Shown: positions 48,318 to 58,061, counted from the stretch's first letter. The stretch is DNA of 64,000 nt from Marinibium conchae (GCF_015595035.1 NZ_JADNRN010000001.1:682001-746000), one strand, 5' to 3'. The notes: generated from the sequence alone by a model not told the origin. Translations and numbers: made by a program.

Positions 48318-49445
48318 ATGGCAGACGACTCTTACGAAAAGACCGAAGAACCCACCCCCAAAAAACTCGACGATGCCCGAAAAAAAGGGCAGGTTGCGCG
48401 ATCCCGTGAATTATCAACTGCCTTAGTTCTCATATTTAGTGCAGTCGCTTTTCTCTTTGTTGGCTCTTACATTGCCAAAGCGATGTTTACGGTTACCAAA
48501 CGAGCGTTTACCCTTTCTCGTGATGAAAGCTACGATAAGATTCACATGTTCCAGATCCTTGAAATGGCGGTGAGTGAATCAAGTTGGCCCGTTATTATGT
48601 TCATGCTGATTTCTTTGATAGGTGGTGTTTACGGCAGTATTGCATTGGGCGGCTACAACTTCACTTGGAAGTCGGCAGCACCAAAAGGCAATCGCTTGAG
48701 TCCGGTACAGGGCTTTAAAAGAATGTTTGGTACAAATGCTTTAGTTGAACTGATTAAAGGCATCGCAAAAGTGTTGGTGATTGGCCTAATGGCTTATATA
48801 GCGCTATACATTTTTGAGGATGAAGCGCTGCATCTCGACATGGAGCTCTACCCCTTAAATTTATTCCATGCCCTGAATATGGTTGAGTGGGCTTTTCTCA
48901 TTTTATGTTTGGGCATGATCCCAATAGCACTGATTGACGTGCCATATCAAAGCTACAAGCATAATGAAGAAATGAAAATGACCAATCAAGAAGTTAAAGA
49001 CGAACGTAAAAATTCAGAAGGTGATCCTCAGGTAAAAGGGCGTATTCGTAAACTACAATATCAAGCCGCGGCAAATAGAATGATGCAGGAAGTGCCCGAG
49101 GCAGACGTGATAGTCACCAACCCGACACACTTTTCTGTTGCGTTGAAATACGAAGAAGATGGCAGTCGAGCGCCAGTGATGGTCGCAAAAGGGGTTGATG
49201 AGCTGGCCATGCACATTCGTAAAATCGCAAATGCTCATGAAGTTCCGATTATTGAGTCACCGATGTTGGCAAGGGCCATTTATTACAGCACGGAAGCTAA
49301 TGAAGAAATTCCTTCAAAGTTATTTATGGCAGTCGCTCAAGTGCTGGCCTATGTGTATCAGCTCAAAGCCTATAAAAAAGGTAAAGCGACACGTCCGAAA
49401 CCGCTTAAGAAGAACTTGCCAATACCACCCGAACTTCGAAGGTAA
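48318..49445 (+). CDS. flhB: Export switch protein FlhB
   Basis: A 375-residue membrane protein with four membrane segments and a C-terminal cytoplasmic domain. The autocleavage motif NPTH (in VIVTNPTHFSVALKY, near residue 268) is intact. It switches export substrate from rod/hook to filament types. It ends the fliL-flhB stretch; a repeat-rich spacer follows. Confidence 0.98.
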   Translation: MADDSYEKTEEPTPKKLDDARKKGQVARSRELSTALVLIFSAVAFLFVGSYIAKAMFTVTKRAFTLSRDESYDKIHMFQILEMAVSESSWPVIMFMLISLIGGVYGSIALGGYNFTWKSAAPKGNRLSPVQGFKRMFGTNALVELIKGIAKVLVIGLMAYIALYIFEDEALHLDMELYPLNLFHALNMVEWAFLILCLGMIPIALIDVPYQSYKHNEEMKMTNQEVKDERKNSEGDPQVKGRIRKLQYQAAANRMMQEVPEADVIVTNPTHFSVALKYEEDGSRAPVMVAKGVDELAMHIRKIANAHEVPIIESPMLARAIYYSTEANEEIPSKLFMAVAQVLAYVYQLKAYKKGKATRPKPLKKNLPIPPELRR

Positions 49446-49457
49446 ATGCCTGCTCTG

Positions 49458-49505
49458 AAAAGCCTAAAAGCCTAAAAGCCTAAAAGCCCAAAAGCCCAAA
49501 AGCCC
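49458..49505 (+). repeat. Six tandem 8-base repeats
   Basis: Three copies of AAAAGCCT (49458-49481) are followed by three of AAAAGCCC (49482-49505), directly after the flhB stop. The two-variant block indicates slippage-type expansion. Confidence 0.95.
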
Positions 49506-49528
49506 ACAAGTCACCTGATAGCGAGTAT

Positions 49529-49629
49529 CCCAAAGGCCAAGCGACAGAAAGTGTCACTCAACATGGATGTTGAGTGCCAAGCGTCCCATGGATGGGCTTG
49601 AAGCGGCTTTCTGTCGCTTGGCCTTTGGG
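49529..49629. repeat. Nested inverted repeat (about 100 bases)
   Basis: A perfect 23-base inverted repeat (arms 49529-49551 and 49607-49629) encloses two more hairpins: CACTCAACAT/ATGTTGAGTG (49555-49576, two-base loop) and CCCAT/ATGGG (49585-49596) flanked by CAAG/CTTG. The predicted shape is a stem with two arms. No U-tract follows, so it is not a simple terminator. A REP/BIME-like or miniature mobile element, or a structured RNA, are possibilities. Confidence 0.9.
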
Positions 49630-49635
49630 GTGATC

Positions 49636-49675
49636 GCGTTGTCAATGAGGCACAAGCGTTGTCAATGAGGCGCAA
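49636..49675 (+). repeat. Two 20-base tandem units
   Basis: Units at 49636-49655 and 49656-49675 are GCGTTGTCAATGAGGC(A/G)CAA with one difference, lying six bases after the nested inverted repeat. Confidence 0.95.
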
Positions 49676-49683
49676 GTCAGATA

Positions 49684-49711
49684 TTGCTATTGATAAACAA
49701 GACTTTATACT
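49684..49711 (+). promoter_or_regulatory. Putative sigma-70 promoter for the diguanylate cyclase gene
   Basis: TTGCTA (49684-49689), 16 bases, TATACT (49706-49711). It lies about 55 bases before the TTG start. Confidence 0.4.
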
Positions 49712-49767
49712 AAGATTCACTTAGACACGTGTTTGCACACACGCTCCTTACCTTTTAGGCCCTTGTA

Positions 49768-52746
49768 TTGATTACGTCAACGAAGTACCAACGAGCTTTG
49801 GCAACAACTATCCGTGGTGTAGTTATCACTATCATCTCGATCTACTCGCTCGCCACTAGCGCAACGACCTACAACGATTATCAGCTTCCTCCAAGCAGAA
49901 ATTACAGCGTGCAAGACGGATTAGCCCAAGTATCCATATACGACTTCGCCCAAGACCATAAGGGTTTTATCTGGTTAGGCACTCAAAAAGGGGTTGACCG
50001 TTTTGATGGTTACGATTTTATTAACTACAGTCAAAATAATAAGGATGGAAACGGCCTCAGTTCCGATTTAGTTTATGCCGTTGAGCATGACCCCATAACT
50101 GGCGACATGTGGTTTGGTACCTTAAATGGCTTGAATGTATTGCGTGCGCAAAGTCAAAAGTTCGAGCTGGTGCCTTTGCCTCTTGATACCGAAAAGGCAA
50201 TAAATTCAATCTATATCGATCCGAAGGGAAATGTCTTTGTAGGAACGCAAACTGGCTTTTACGTGAAAATGTCTGATGATGAAGAGTTTCGCTTAGCATC
50301 AACTGCCACCGAAGCTATTGTGGTCGAGGACATCAATGCTGAAAGTCAAACGACTGTCCTAGCTGCCACCGCGAAAGGACTTTACCGTTATCATACGGTA
50401 CGCAAAACATGGGAACTTGTGCTTCTCGAGGGTATCAGTTTAGAGTCGGTATTGGTTGATAGTAAGCAACAGCTCTGGGTTGGTTCAATCGGTGAAGGTC
50501 TGTTCAAGGCCGACCTAATACAGCAACAATTCCGCAATGTCGAAAACATTTCTTCTGACCAAGGCTTTAGCGATAGTCTGATAAACGATGTTTACGAAAT
50601 GCCTGATGGCTCGATTTGGGTAGCAACTACCAACGGTATGTCGATTTTTCCAAATGCTGAAAGTAAAGAGTTTTTGAATTATTACAAACGAGATAGCAAC
50701 GGCAAAGACGCTCTCAATAGCCATTTAATATCGCTGTTTTCTAATGATACTGGATTGGTATTTTTTGGCACTAACGCAAACGGTTTCAGTGTTGTCGACC
50801 CGAATAGAAATATGTTCGGCCGTTATGTTATTCAAGATAATTTACATCATTACAATGTGGCTGTTGAAAAAGATGACACGCTCTGGATTGCAGCAGAATC
50901 GGGAGTGTGGCAACGCGCGGTCGATGGAGAGATTATAGGACCTTACCTCACTCAAGAAGGAGATCAAACGGTCAATAAAGTGATGTCGCTCAAATTTGAC
51001 GAAACGAGTCAAACGGTATGGGTGGCAACGCGCTTGGGCTTAGGAAAAATTGTCAGCAATAGTAATTTCATCGAGTACGTCGCATTTGAAAATAAAGAAA
51101 TCTACACCTTGGAAATAGTGACAAATGGGGTGTGGATAGGTAGTACTAAGCATGGTTTGCATTTCTATGACTTTGAACAAGGTAAAATTACTCAGTCTTA
51201 CGAAACTCCTATGGTGATTGATATCTTTGTTCGTAACGATAGGGAGTTAATGGTAGCCACAACAAACGGTATTTACCTAATTAACACTGTTACCAAAGAC
51301 GTCAGAGTCATTACGACTAACAGCGACTTGGCAATGCCGATCGCTCACAATGTAATTACTTGGTTATCAGAACATAAACCAGGAGAATATTTTGTTGGCT
51401 TACACTCTCATGGTTTGATGCTATTAACGCTGGATAGTTTTAGCGATGAACCCAAATTCAAACAATTGTTTACTGATTCGGTGCTTATGAAGGCATCGAT
51501 AGGTGCGGTTGTTAAGGATCGCTCTGACAAGCTGTGGATTTCAACCGAAGGTGGCATTGCAAAAGGAGATATGTCAACGGGTGAGCTCGCTTACTTTGAC
51601 GAAACAGATGGTACTAACGCCAGCGGATATTATATCGGCGCTGCAGTATCACTGAGTGACGGCAGTATTTATTTCGCAGGTGATCAAGGCATTACATACT
51701 TTTACCCACAAGACATTGTAAAAAATGTCACTATGCCTTTGCTGCAAATTACGCATGCTAGAAGTCTGCGCTTGGAGGATAAAACCGGTGCTCAGCGCTC
51801 ATTAAGTCAAGCAAGCAAGACTGGGCGTATCACCTTAGATTCAAAAGATATTATGCTTGCTGTAGATTTCGCGGCATTAGAGTACGGAAGCCCCGATACT
51901 ATCGAGTATGCATACCGACTTCTTGGGTTTGATGAAGGATGGCAATACCTAGACTCTAGAAATCGCACTATTACTTACACTAATTTAGATGCTGGTGAAT
52001 ATTCCCTTGAGATAAAGTCGACTAATCGTTACGGGGTTTGGAATCCGGAAGCGGTTACGCTAGCGATTGACGTAAAACCGCCATGGTGGAAAGCACCATG
52101 GGCGTTAATGCTATTTAGCGTGCTGATTGCTCTATTTCTATTTCTTATTTTTCGCTGGCGGACCTATGCTCTGCACAAAAGTGCGTTGCGATTAAAGCGT
52201 AGCGTGGAAGAAAAAACCATCGAACTGAAACAGGCTAATGCTCGTTTATCACTTTTAATCACGCTTGACCCCCTTACTCAGGTGTTTAATCGTCGAGGCT
52301 TCACAGATGCCTTGTCTCGAGAGTTTTCTCGCTATCAGCGCGAGCAAGCTACCTTTTCTATCGTGTTAGCCGATATTGATTTTTTCAAAAAAATCAATGA
52401 TGAGAATGGGCATGAAGTGGGTGATAAAATCCTTGTTGAAATAGCTAGGGTGTTGCGTGAACAAATTAGAAGTTATGACATTCTTGCTCGCTGGGGTGGT
52501 GAGGAGTTTATTATCTTGTTGCCAAATACAAAGCTTCCGGAAGCTATCTTTATTGCCAACAAGTATCGCGAAATAATTTCCGATCAGCGGTTTTCCATAG
52601 CTGGAAAGGAGATGGGAGTTACTCTCACTGCTGGCGTCGCGAATATCAGCGAACATGAAAATGTTGATGCTTGTATTAATCATGCAGATAAATTGCTTTA
52701 TGAAGGTAAAAAAATGGGACGTAATCAAATTTTACCTATGCTGTAG
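49768..52746 (+). CDS. Periplasmic-propeller diguanylate cyclase (Reg_prop, Y_Y_Y, GGDEF)
   Basis: A 992-residue protein, apparently starting with TTG. An N-terminal signal or anchor segment (about 10-30) is followed by two-component-regulator propeller repeats (about 45-640, e.g. GFIWLGTQKGVDRFDGYDF), a Y_Y_Y-type domain (about 690-770: YAYRLLGFDEGWQYLDSRNR), a membrane segment (about 775-800), a coiled linker, and a GGDEF domain with an intact GGEEF (910-914) and an RxxD inhibitory site (RSYD, 901-904). It should make cyclic di-GMP in the cytosol in response to a periplasmic signal. It stands alone between flhB and flhA. Confidence 0.92.
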   Translation: MITSTKYQRALATTIRGVVITIISIYSLATSATTYNDYQLPPSRNYSVQDGLAQVSIYDFAQDHKGFIWLGTQKGVDRFDGYDFINYSQNNKDGNGLSSDLVYAVEHDPITGDMWFGTLNGLNVLRAQSQKFELVPLPLDTEKAINSIYIDPKGNVFVGTQTGFYVKMSDDEEFRLASTATEAIVVEDINAESQTTVLAATAKGLYRYHTVRKTWELVLLEGISLESVLVDSKQQLWVGSIGEGLFKADLIQQQFRNVENISSDQGFSDSLINDVYEMPDGSIWVATTNGMSIFPNAESKEFLNYYKRDSNGKDALNSHLISLFSNDTGLVFFGTNANGFSVVDPNRNMFGRYVIQDNLHHYNVAVEKDDTLWIAAESGVWQRAVDGEIIGPYLTQEGDQTVNKVMSLKFDETSQTVWVATRLGLGKIVSNSNFIEYVAFENKEIYTLEIVTNGVWIGSTKHGLHFYDFEQGKITQSYETPMVIDIFVRNDRELMVATTNGIYLINTVTKDVRVITTNSDLAMPIAHNVITWLSEHKPGEYFVGLHSHGLMLLTLDSFSDEPKFKQLFTDSVLMKASIGAVVKDRSDKLWISTEGGIAKGDMSTGELAYFDETDGTNASGYYIGAAVSLSDGSIYFAGDQGITYFYPQDIVKNVTMPLLQITHARSLRLEDKTGAQRSLSQASKTGRITLDSKDIMLAVDFAALEYGSPDTIEYAYRLLGFDEGWQYLDSRNRTITYTNLDAGEYSLEIKSTNRYGVWNPEAVTLAIDVKPPWWKAPWALMLFSVLIALFLFLIFRWRTYALHKSALRLKRSVEEKTIELKQANARLSLLITLDPLTQVFNRRGFTDALSREFSRYQREQATFSIVLADIDFFKKINDENGHEVGDKILVEIARVLREQIRSYDILARWGGEEFIILLPNTKLPEAIFIANKYREIISDQRFSIAGKEMGVTLTAGVANISEHENVDACINHADKLLYEGKKMGRNQILPML

Positions 52747-52796
52747 CGACAGTCCTATTCTCAAAAGTCTGACTAAATCACAAGGCCGACATTTTC

Positions 52797-52812
52797 TGGC
52801 ACGGTAGTTGAT
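52797..52812 (+). promoter_or_regulatory. Candidate sigma-54 promoter for flhA
   Basis: TGGCACGGTAGTTGAT has a consensus -24 half and the correct spacing, but GA (52810-52811) replaces the usual GC of the -12 half. It lies 42 bases before flhA. Confidence 0.5.
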
Positions 52813-52853
52813 ATACACCAAGTATTATTACTTAGCTGTCAAAATTCTGTTGT

Positions 52854-54953
52854 ATGCAATTAACTACCGCTTTTCAACGCGTTGATAAAACACAAATCAA
52901 GAGCATCCTTGCTGGAATGGGCGCGCCTGTCGTCGTTCTCGCTATTATGGGCATGGTTATTTTACCTATGCCAGCAGTATTATTGGATGTTCTTTTTAGT
53001 TTCAACATCGCACTTTCACTCGTCATTATTTTAGTGTCGGTTTTCACTCAGCGGCCAATAGACTTTGGTATTTTTCCATTGGTTTTGCTAGTGGCAACAG
53101 TGTTACGTTTAGCACTCAATGTCGCTTCTACCCGAGTAGTTTTGATACAAGGGCATGAAGGAGGTGATGCCGCTGGCAAGGTGATTCAAGCTTTTGGTGA
53201 AGTGGTTATTGGCGGTAATTATGTTGTGGGTGTGGTGGTTTTCGCGATACTTCTTATCATCAATTTCAAAGTAGTCACCGCAGGTGCAGGCAGAATATCT
53301 GAAGTGAGCGCACGATTTACCCTCGATGCCATGCCAGGTAAGCAAATGGCGATAGATGCAGACCTAAATGCAGGTTACATCGATCAAGATCAAGCTCGTA
53401 AGCGAAGAGAAGAAATTACGACAGAGGCTGATTTTTATGGGTCTATGGACGGTGCGTCTAAATTTGTTAAAGGTGACGCCATTGCCGGCTTATTTATTAT
53501 GCTCATTAATATCGTCGGTGGCTTGTTCATTGGTATGTTTCAACATGGCCTTGATTTCAGCACGGCCATGGAAGTCTATACAATACTGACTATTGGCGAT
53601 GGTCTAGTTGCTCAAATTCCTTCATTGTTACTGTCTGTTGCTACGGCCATTATTGTGACTCGCGAGAACGACACCCAAGAGATGGGACATGAAATTCGCG
53701 AGCAATTAGCAAATCGTAAGGCCCTGTATATCACTTCTGCCATTCTTTTCGTGATGGGAATTGTGCCGGGTATGCCGCATGTTGCCTTTTTGGGGTTCTC
53801 TGCTGCCGTAGGCGGCTATGCCTATTTCCGCGACAGAATGAAAGCAAAACAAGCCCAAGAAAAAGCACTGGTGGAAACCATGCCAGATGCGGGCGCTGTG
53901 CCTTCTGAGGTAAAAGAATTGGGTTGGGATGACGTGCAACACGTTGACACAATCGGACTAGAAGTTGGCTACAGACTTATTCCTTTGGTCGACAAATCAC
54001 AGGGCGGCGAATTATTGACTCGCATCAAAGGTGTTCGCAAAAAGCTTTCTCAAGAGCTAGGTTTTTTGATACCGCCGGTTCATATACGCGACAACTTAGA
54101 CTTTTCGCCGAATGCATATTCAATTTCTATGATGGGAGTGTCGATAGGTGATGCCGAAATCAGCCATGACAATGAACTGGCTATCAATCCCGGCCAAGTA
54201 TTTGGTGAGCTAAATGGTACTAAAACCAAAGATCCAGCTTTTGGTTTAGATGCAGTGTGGATACAAGCTTCGCAACGAGAGCATGCGCAGACGCTTGGGT
54301 ATACCGTGGTAGATTCGGCGACTGTGGTTGCCACTCACCTTAGTCAATTACTAACGACAAATGCTTACCAATTACTAGGGCATGAAGAGGTTCAACAATT
54401 ACTCGACATGCTTGAGAAAAATAACCCCAAATTAGTAGAAGGCTTAGTGCCCGATATCTTGTCGTTGAGCACTGTCGTGAAAGTGCTGCAAACTTTGTTA
54501 TATGAAGGGGTGCCGATTAGAGACATGCGAACTATTTGTCAAACCCTATGTGAATACGGACCGAAGAGCCAAGACCCCGATGTGTTGGTATCTGCCTTAC
54601 GTATTGCGCTTAAGAGATTGATTGTTCAGGACATTACTTCTGGCGGTGATGAGATACCCGTTATTACCTTAGCACCAGACTTGGAACAGATGTTGCATCA
54701 GTCTCTTCAAGCCGGAGGTGATGATGGTTCAGGTATTGAACCTGGGCTTGCAGAGAAGATTCAACAATCACTTACCGAAGCAAGTCAACAACAAGAGTTA
54801 GCAGGCGAGCCTTCTGTGTTATTGACTTCAGGAATGTTACGCCCCGTGTTATCAAGGTTTTTGAAACATTCAGTGCTAGGTTTACATGTGTTGTCATATC
54901 AGGAAATACCTGACGACAAACAAATTAAAATAGTGTCATCAGTCGGTCAATAA
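52854..54953 (+). CDS. flhA: Export gate protein FlhA
   Basis: A 699-residue export gate protein. About eight membrane segments lie in the first 320 residues with the conserved loop GKQMAIDADLNAGYIDQDQARKRR. The large cytoplasmic domain follows (about 350-695), binding chaperone-substrate complexes. It begins the flhA-flhF-flhG-fliA stretch. Confidence 0.98.
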   Translation: MQLTTAFQRVDKTQIKSILAGMGAPVVVLAIMGMVILPMPAVLLDVLFSFNIALSLVIILVSVFTQRPIDFGIFPLVLLVATVLRLALNVASTRVVLIQGHEGGDAAGKVIQAFGEVVIGGNYVVGVVVFAILLIINFKVVTAGAGRISEVSARFTLDAMPGKQMAIDADLNAGYIDQDQARKRREEITTEADFYGSMDGASKFVKGDAIAGLFIMLINIVGGLFIGMFQHGLDFSTAMEVYTILTIGDGLVAQIPSLLLSVATAIIVTRENDTQEMGHEIREQLANRKALYITSAILFVMGIVPGMPHVAFLGFSAAVGGYAYFRDRMKAKQAQEKALVETMPDAGAVPSEVKELGWDDVQHVDTIGLEVGYRLIPLVDKSQGGELLTRIKGVRKKLSQELGFLIPPVHIRDNLDFSPNAYSISMMGVSIGDAEISHDNELAINPGQVFGELNGTKTKDPAFGLDAVWIQASQREHAQTLGYTVVDSATVVATHLSQLLTTNAYQLLGHEEVQQLLDMLEKNNPKLVEGLVPDILSLSTVVKVLQTLLYEGVPIRDMRTICQTLCEYGPKSQDPDVLVSALRIALKRLIVQDITSGGDEIPVITLAPDLEQMLHQSLQAGGDDGSGIEPGLAEKIQQSLTEASQQQELAGEPSVLLTSGMLRPVLSRFLKHSVLGLHVLSYQEIPDDKQIKIVSSVGQ

Positions 54954-54985
54954 ACTGACGCATTACATACACTAAAGAGGACATC

Positions 54986-56473
54986 ATGAAAATTAGACGC
55001 TTTTTTGGCAAAGACATGCGCGAAGCACTCAAGCAAGTGAAAGACGAGCTTGGTGGTGACGCTGTTATTATGTCGAATAAAAAGGTTGCCGGTGGCGTAG
55101 AGCTCGTTGCTGCGGTGGACAAAGAGGCAGAAATGAGCCAACCACCACCTACAATCAGTCTTGCCAAGAAAGGTAAAAGCACACCTTCATTGAGTGAAAT
55201 AATTGGCGATGATGGACCTGATAGTTTGCGAGCCTTGCTAGAAAAGCAACAGTCAGGGCAGTTGGAAAATCCAAACGCAATACAACAACAAGCATCACTT
55301 CAAGCACATAAGCCAGAGGTAGCCCAATCACCTGTGGTCAGCCAGACCTATGCTGATGGGGTGCAAGCGGAAAAACGCCGCCGGGAAGCCGAGCTGACCA
55401 ACGAGTATGTAAGAACGCCAGTGAATCGTCCTGAGATCGATTCACAACATGACGATATGCGAATGAATACTGATTTTGACAGCCAGGCTGCCAGTTTAAT
55501 GCAACAGCGTAATTCTTCAGCTCCTGTCGAGCAAGCACCAGTACAGAGCACCGAACTTTCCTCGATTCAAGCTGAATTACATTCAATTAGAAATGTGTTA
55601 CAGCATCAAGTGAGAGGGTTAAGTGACGAAAAAACCAAGCGTCAAAATCCTACACAACACTATCTAGCAAACAAATTGATGGGTATGGGAGTGAGCGAAA
55701 CGCTTATTGAGCAGATGGTTAATTTTCTCCCAGCTAACACTAGCGAGCAAGATGGATGGGAATATTTGTTAAACCTAATCGCGAATCGCCTGCAAATTGG
55801 CGGAAACGACATTCTTCAACAATCCGGCATAGTTGCCTTAGTTGGTCCAACCGGCACAGGTAAAACCACAACAGTAGCTAAGTTAGCTGCAAAATATGCA
55901 CAAAAATACGGTGCCAATGAAGTTGCTATGATAACCATTGATACCTATCGCATTGCGGCATTTGAGCAGTTGGCGACATATGGGAAAATAATTGGTTGTG
56001 CGGTTAAAAAGGCGCAAAGTTCCGAAGAACTCAATCATATTCTTTATCAATTTAGACACAAGAAGTTAATCCTCATCGATACGGCGGGTTTTTCTCAACG
56101 AGATGTTAGACTAATCAATCAATTAAGTGATTACGAGAAAGAAATTAACGCTAAAATCAAAAAATACTTAGTGTTACCTGCTGGTGCGCAGTATCAGGTG
56201 TTACATCAAACCATACAAGCGTATGGAAATACAAACCTAAGCGGTTGTATTTTAAGTAAACTTGATGAGTGTTATAGCCTTGGAGAGGCCCTCAGCGTAG
56301 TCATTGAAAATGACCTCAGCCTAAGCTACGTAACGGATGGACAGCGAGTGCCTGAAGATATAAAACTAGCGGATGCAAAGAATTTAACATTGGTGGCGTC
56401 AAAACTTTATAAAAAGTACGGATTGGCGCATACTAAACATTCACACACTGCTTCTGGAATTAGAGCAGTATGA
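54986..56473 (+). CDS. flhF: Flagellar placement GTPase FlhF
   Basis: A 495-residue SRP-type GTPase that sets the polar site of the flagellum. It begins MKIRRFFGKDMREALKQVKD, has a polar Gln/Pro-rich B region (about 75-215), and an NG domain with GPTGTGKTTTVAKLAAKYA (P-loop near 295) and LIDTAGFSQRD. A single polar flagellum is thus likely. It overlaps flhG by four bases. Confidence 0.97.
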   Translation: MKIRRFFGKDMREALKQVKDELGGDAVIMSNKKVAGGVELVAAVDKEAEMSQPPPTISLAKKGKSTPSLSEIIGDDGPDSLRALLEKQQSGQLENPNAIQQQASLQAHKPEVAQSPVVSQTYADGVQAEKRRREAELTNEYVRTPVNRPEIDSQHDDMRMNTDFDSQAASLMQQRNSSAPVEQAPVQSTELSSIQAELHSIRNVLQHQVRGLSDEKTKRQNPTQHYLANKLMGMGVSETLIEQMVNFLPANTSEQDGWEYLLNLIANRLQIGGNDILQQSGIVALVGPTGTGKTTTVAKLAAKYAQKYGANEVAMITIDTYRIAAFEQLATYGKIIGCAVKKAQSSEELNHILYQFRHKKLILIDTAGFSQRDVRLINQLSDYEKEINAKIKKYLVLPAGAQYQVLHQTIQAYGNTNLSGCILSKLDECYSLGEALSVVIENDLSLSYVTDGQRVPEDIKLADAKNLTLVASKLYKKYGLAHTKHSHTASGIRAV

Positions 56474-57321
56474 TAGAAGATCAAGCGAGCAGCTTACGAA
56501 AAATGAATCAGTCCAAATTAATTAAGGTTATGGCAGTCACCGGCGGTAAAGGCGGTGTTGGTAAAACCAACATATCTTTAAACTTAGCTATTTCCTTAGC
56601 GAAGCAAGGCAAGCGCGTGCTTGTGCTAGATGCTGACTTAGGCCTAGCGAACGTTGACGTGCTTCTGGGCCTTAGAGTGGATAAAAACCTATCCCACGTT
56701 TTGCGCGGTGAATGCACCCTTGATGATATTTTGGTGACTGGTCCGCATGGCATTAAAATAGCCCCTGCAACATCAGGCTCGCAGTCTATGGCCGAATTAA
56801 GTTCAACCGAGCACGCCGGCTTAATTAGAGCATTTAGCGAACTGCGCACGGAAATTGACGTGTTATTGGTGGACACCGCTGCTGGTATATCCGATATGGT
56901 GATGAGTTTTTCGCGAGCAGCTCAAGATGTGTTAGTTGTAGTTTGTGATGAACCAACATCACTCACCGACGCTTATGCACTGATTAAAATTCTTAACCGT
57001 GAACATGGCGTATTTAAGTTTAAGATTGTTGCGAACATGGTTCGTAGCGATAAGGAAGGGAAGGAACTATTTAGTAAGCTTTCCAAAGTTACAGGGCGAT
57101 TTCTGGATGTTGCATTAGAATTAGTGGGAGTTATTCCATTTGATGAAAATATTCGTAAATCTGTGCGTAAGCAGGCTGCGGTAGTTGATGCTTTTCCATC
57201 ATCACCAGCAGCAGTGGCGATATCTAATTTGGCAGAAAAGACGATGTCTTGGCCTATCCCGACACAGCCGGGTGGTCACTTAGAGTTTTTTATTGAACAA
57301 TTAGTATCGAGAAACGAGTAG
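56470..57321 (+). CDS. flhG: Flagellar number regulator FlhG (FleN)
   Basis: A 283-residue MinD/ParA-type ATPase limiting flagellar number. The N-terminal DQASSLRKM carries the DQAxxLR motif that stimulates FlhF. The deviant Walker A is GGKGGVGKTN. A DEPTSLTDAYALIKIL block and a C-terminal amphipathic segment (FFIEQLVSR) follow. Its homologue in Vibrio/Pseudomonas also restrains FlrA/FleQ. Confidence 0.97.
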   Translation: MIEDQASSLRKMNQSKLIKVMAVTGGKGGVGKTNISLNLAISLAKQGKRVLVLDADLGLANVDVLLGLRVDKNLSHVLRGECTLDDILVTGPHGIKIAPATSGSQSMAELSSTEHAGLIRAFSELRTEIDVLLVDTAAGISDMVMSFSRAAQDVLVVVCDEPTSLTDAYALIKILNREHGVFKFKIVANMVRSDKEGKELFSKLSKVTGRFLDVALELVGVIPFDENIRKSVRKQAAVVDAFPSSPAAVAISNLAEKTMSWPIPTQPGGHLEFFIEQLVSRNE

Positions 57322-57332
57322 GTATTTAATCA

Positions 57333-58061
57333 GTGAGTAACAAAGTGGCAGTCTATCAACAACAAATTGATAAAAACCAATTGGTCGAACGACACGCTCC
57401 ATTGGTCAAAAGAATTGCTCATCATCTAATGGCAAGGTTGCCAGCAAGCGTTTTAGTCGACGATTTGATACAAGCAGGGATGATTGGTTTGCTTGAAGCA
57501 GCCAAAAACTTTGATGGCTCTAAAGGTGCAAGTTTTGAAACGTTTGCAGGTATTCGTATCCGCGGTTCAATGCTCGACGAAATTCGAAAAGGTGATTGGA
57601 CTCCGCGTTCAGTGCATAAGAACAGTCGTGCAATAACTGAAGCGATTTCACAGGTTGAAAAAGCGACCGGACGCGACGCTCGTGATGTTGATGTAGCCGA
57701 GAGGTTGCAGGTATCGATGCAAGAATATCATCAGATGCTGAATGAAGTGAACGCCGGAAAACTCGTTGGTATTGAAGATCTTGGCGTAAGCGAAGATGTA
57801 CTCACCACCGATGCAACCAAGGGTGAAGACAGTCCTTATAACGATATGGTGCAAGGTTCATTTCAGAAAGCGCTGGCTCGGGCGATAACAACATTACCAG
57901 AGCGTGAAGCAATTGTGTTGTCTCTTTATTACGATGAAGAGTTAAACTTGCGTGAAATTGGTGAAGTGCTTGAAGTGAGTGAATCACGAGTGAGTCAAAT
58001 TCACAGTCAAGCAATGTTAAAATTAAAGTCAAAAATGAGTTCTTGGCGCACAGCCGATTAA
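57333..58061 (+). CDS. fliA: Flagellar sigma factor FliA (sigma-28)
   Basis: A 242-residue sigma factor starting with GTG. It has the region 2 block (HAPLVKRIAHHLMARLPASV, DLIQAGMIGLLEAAKNF), a region 3 block and a region 4 helix-turn-helix (LREIGEVLEVSESRVSQIHSQA). It would read the FliA-type promoters of flagellins 1, 2, 4 and the divergent one. Confidence 0.98.
   Translation: MSNKVAVYQQQIDKNQLVERHAPLVKRIAHHLMARLPASVLVDDLIQAGMIGLLEAAKNFDGSKGASFETFAGIRIRGSMLDEIRKGDWTPRSVHKNSRAITEAISQVEKATGRDARDVDVAERLQVSMQEYHQMLNEVNAGKLVGIEDLGVSEDVLTTDATKGEDSPYNDMVQGSFQKALARAITTLPEREAIVLSLYYDEELNLREIGEVLEVSESRVSQIHSQAMLKLKSKMSSWRTAD

Larger units (their letters stand above)
49446..49767 (+). other. Repeat-rich gene-free spacer after flhB
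   Basis: No gene is seen. In order it holds six 8-base repeats (49458-49505), a long nested inverted repeat (49529-49629), two 20-base tandem units (49636-49675) and a candidate sigma-70 promoter (49684-49711) for the diguanylate cyclase gene. Confidence 0.7.

Noticed and set aside
49458-49675. CRISPR array
   Set aside because: The repeats are 8 and 20 bases, directly adjacent without spacers, and no cas genes are nearby.
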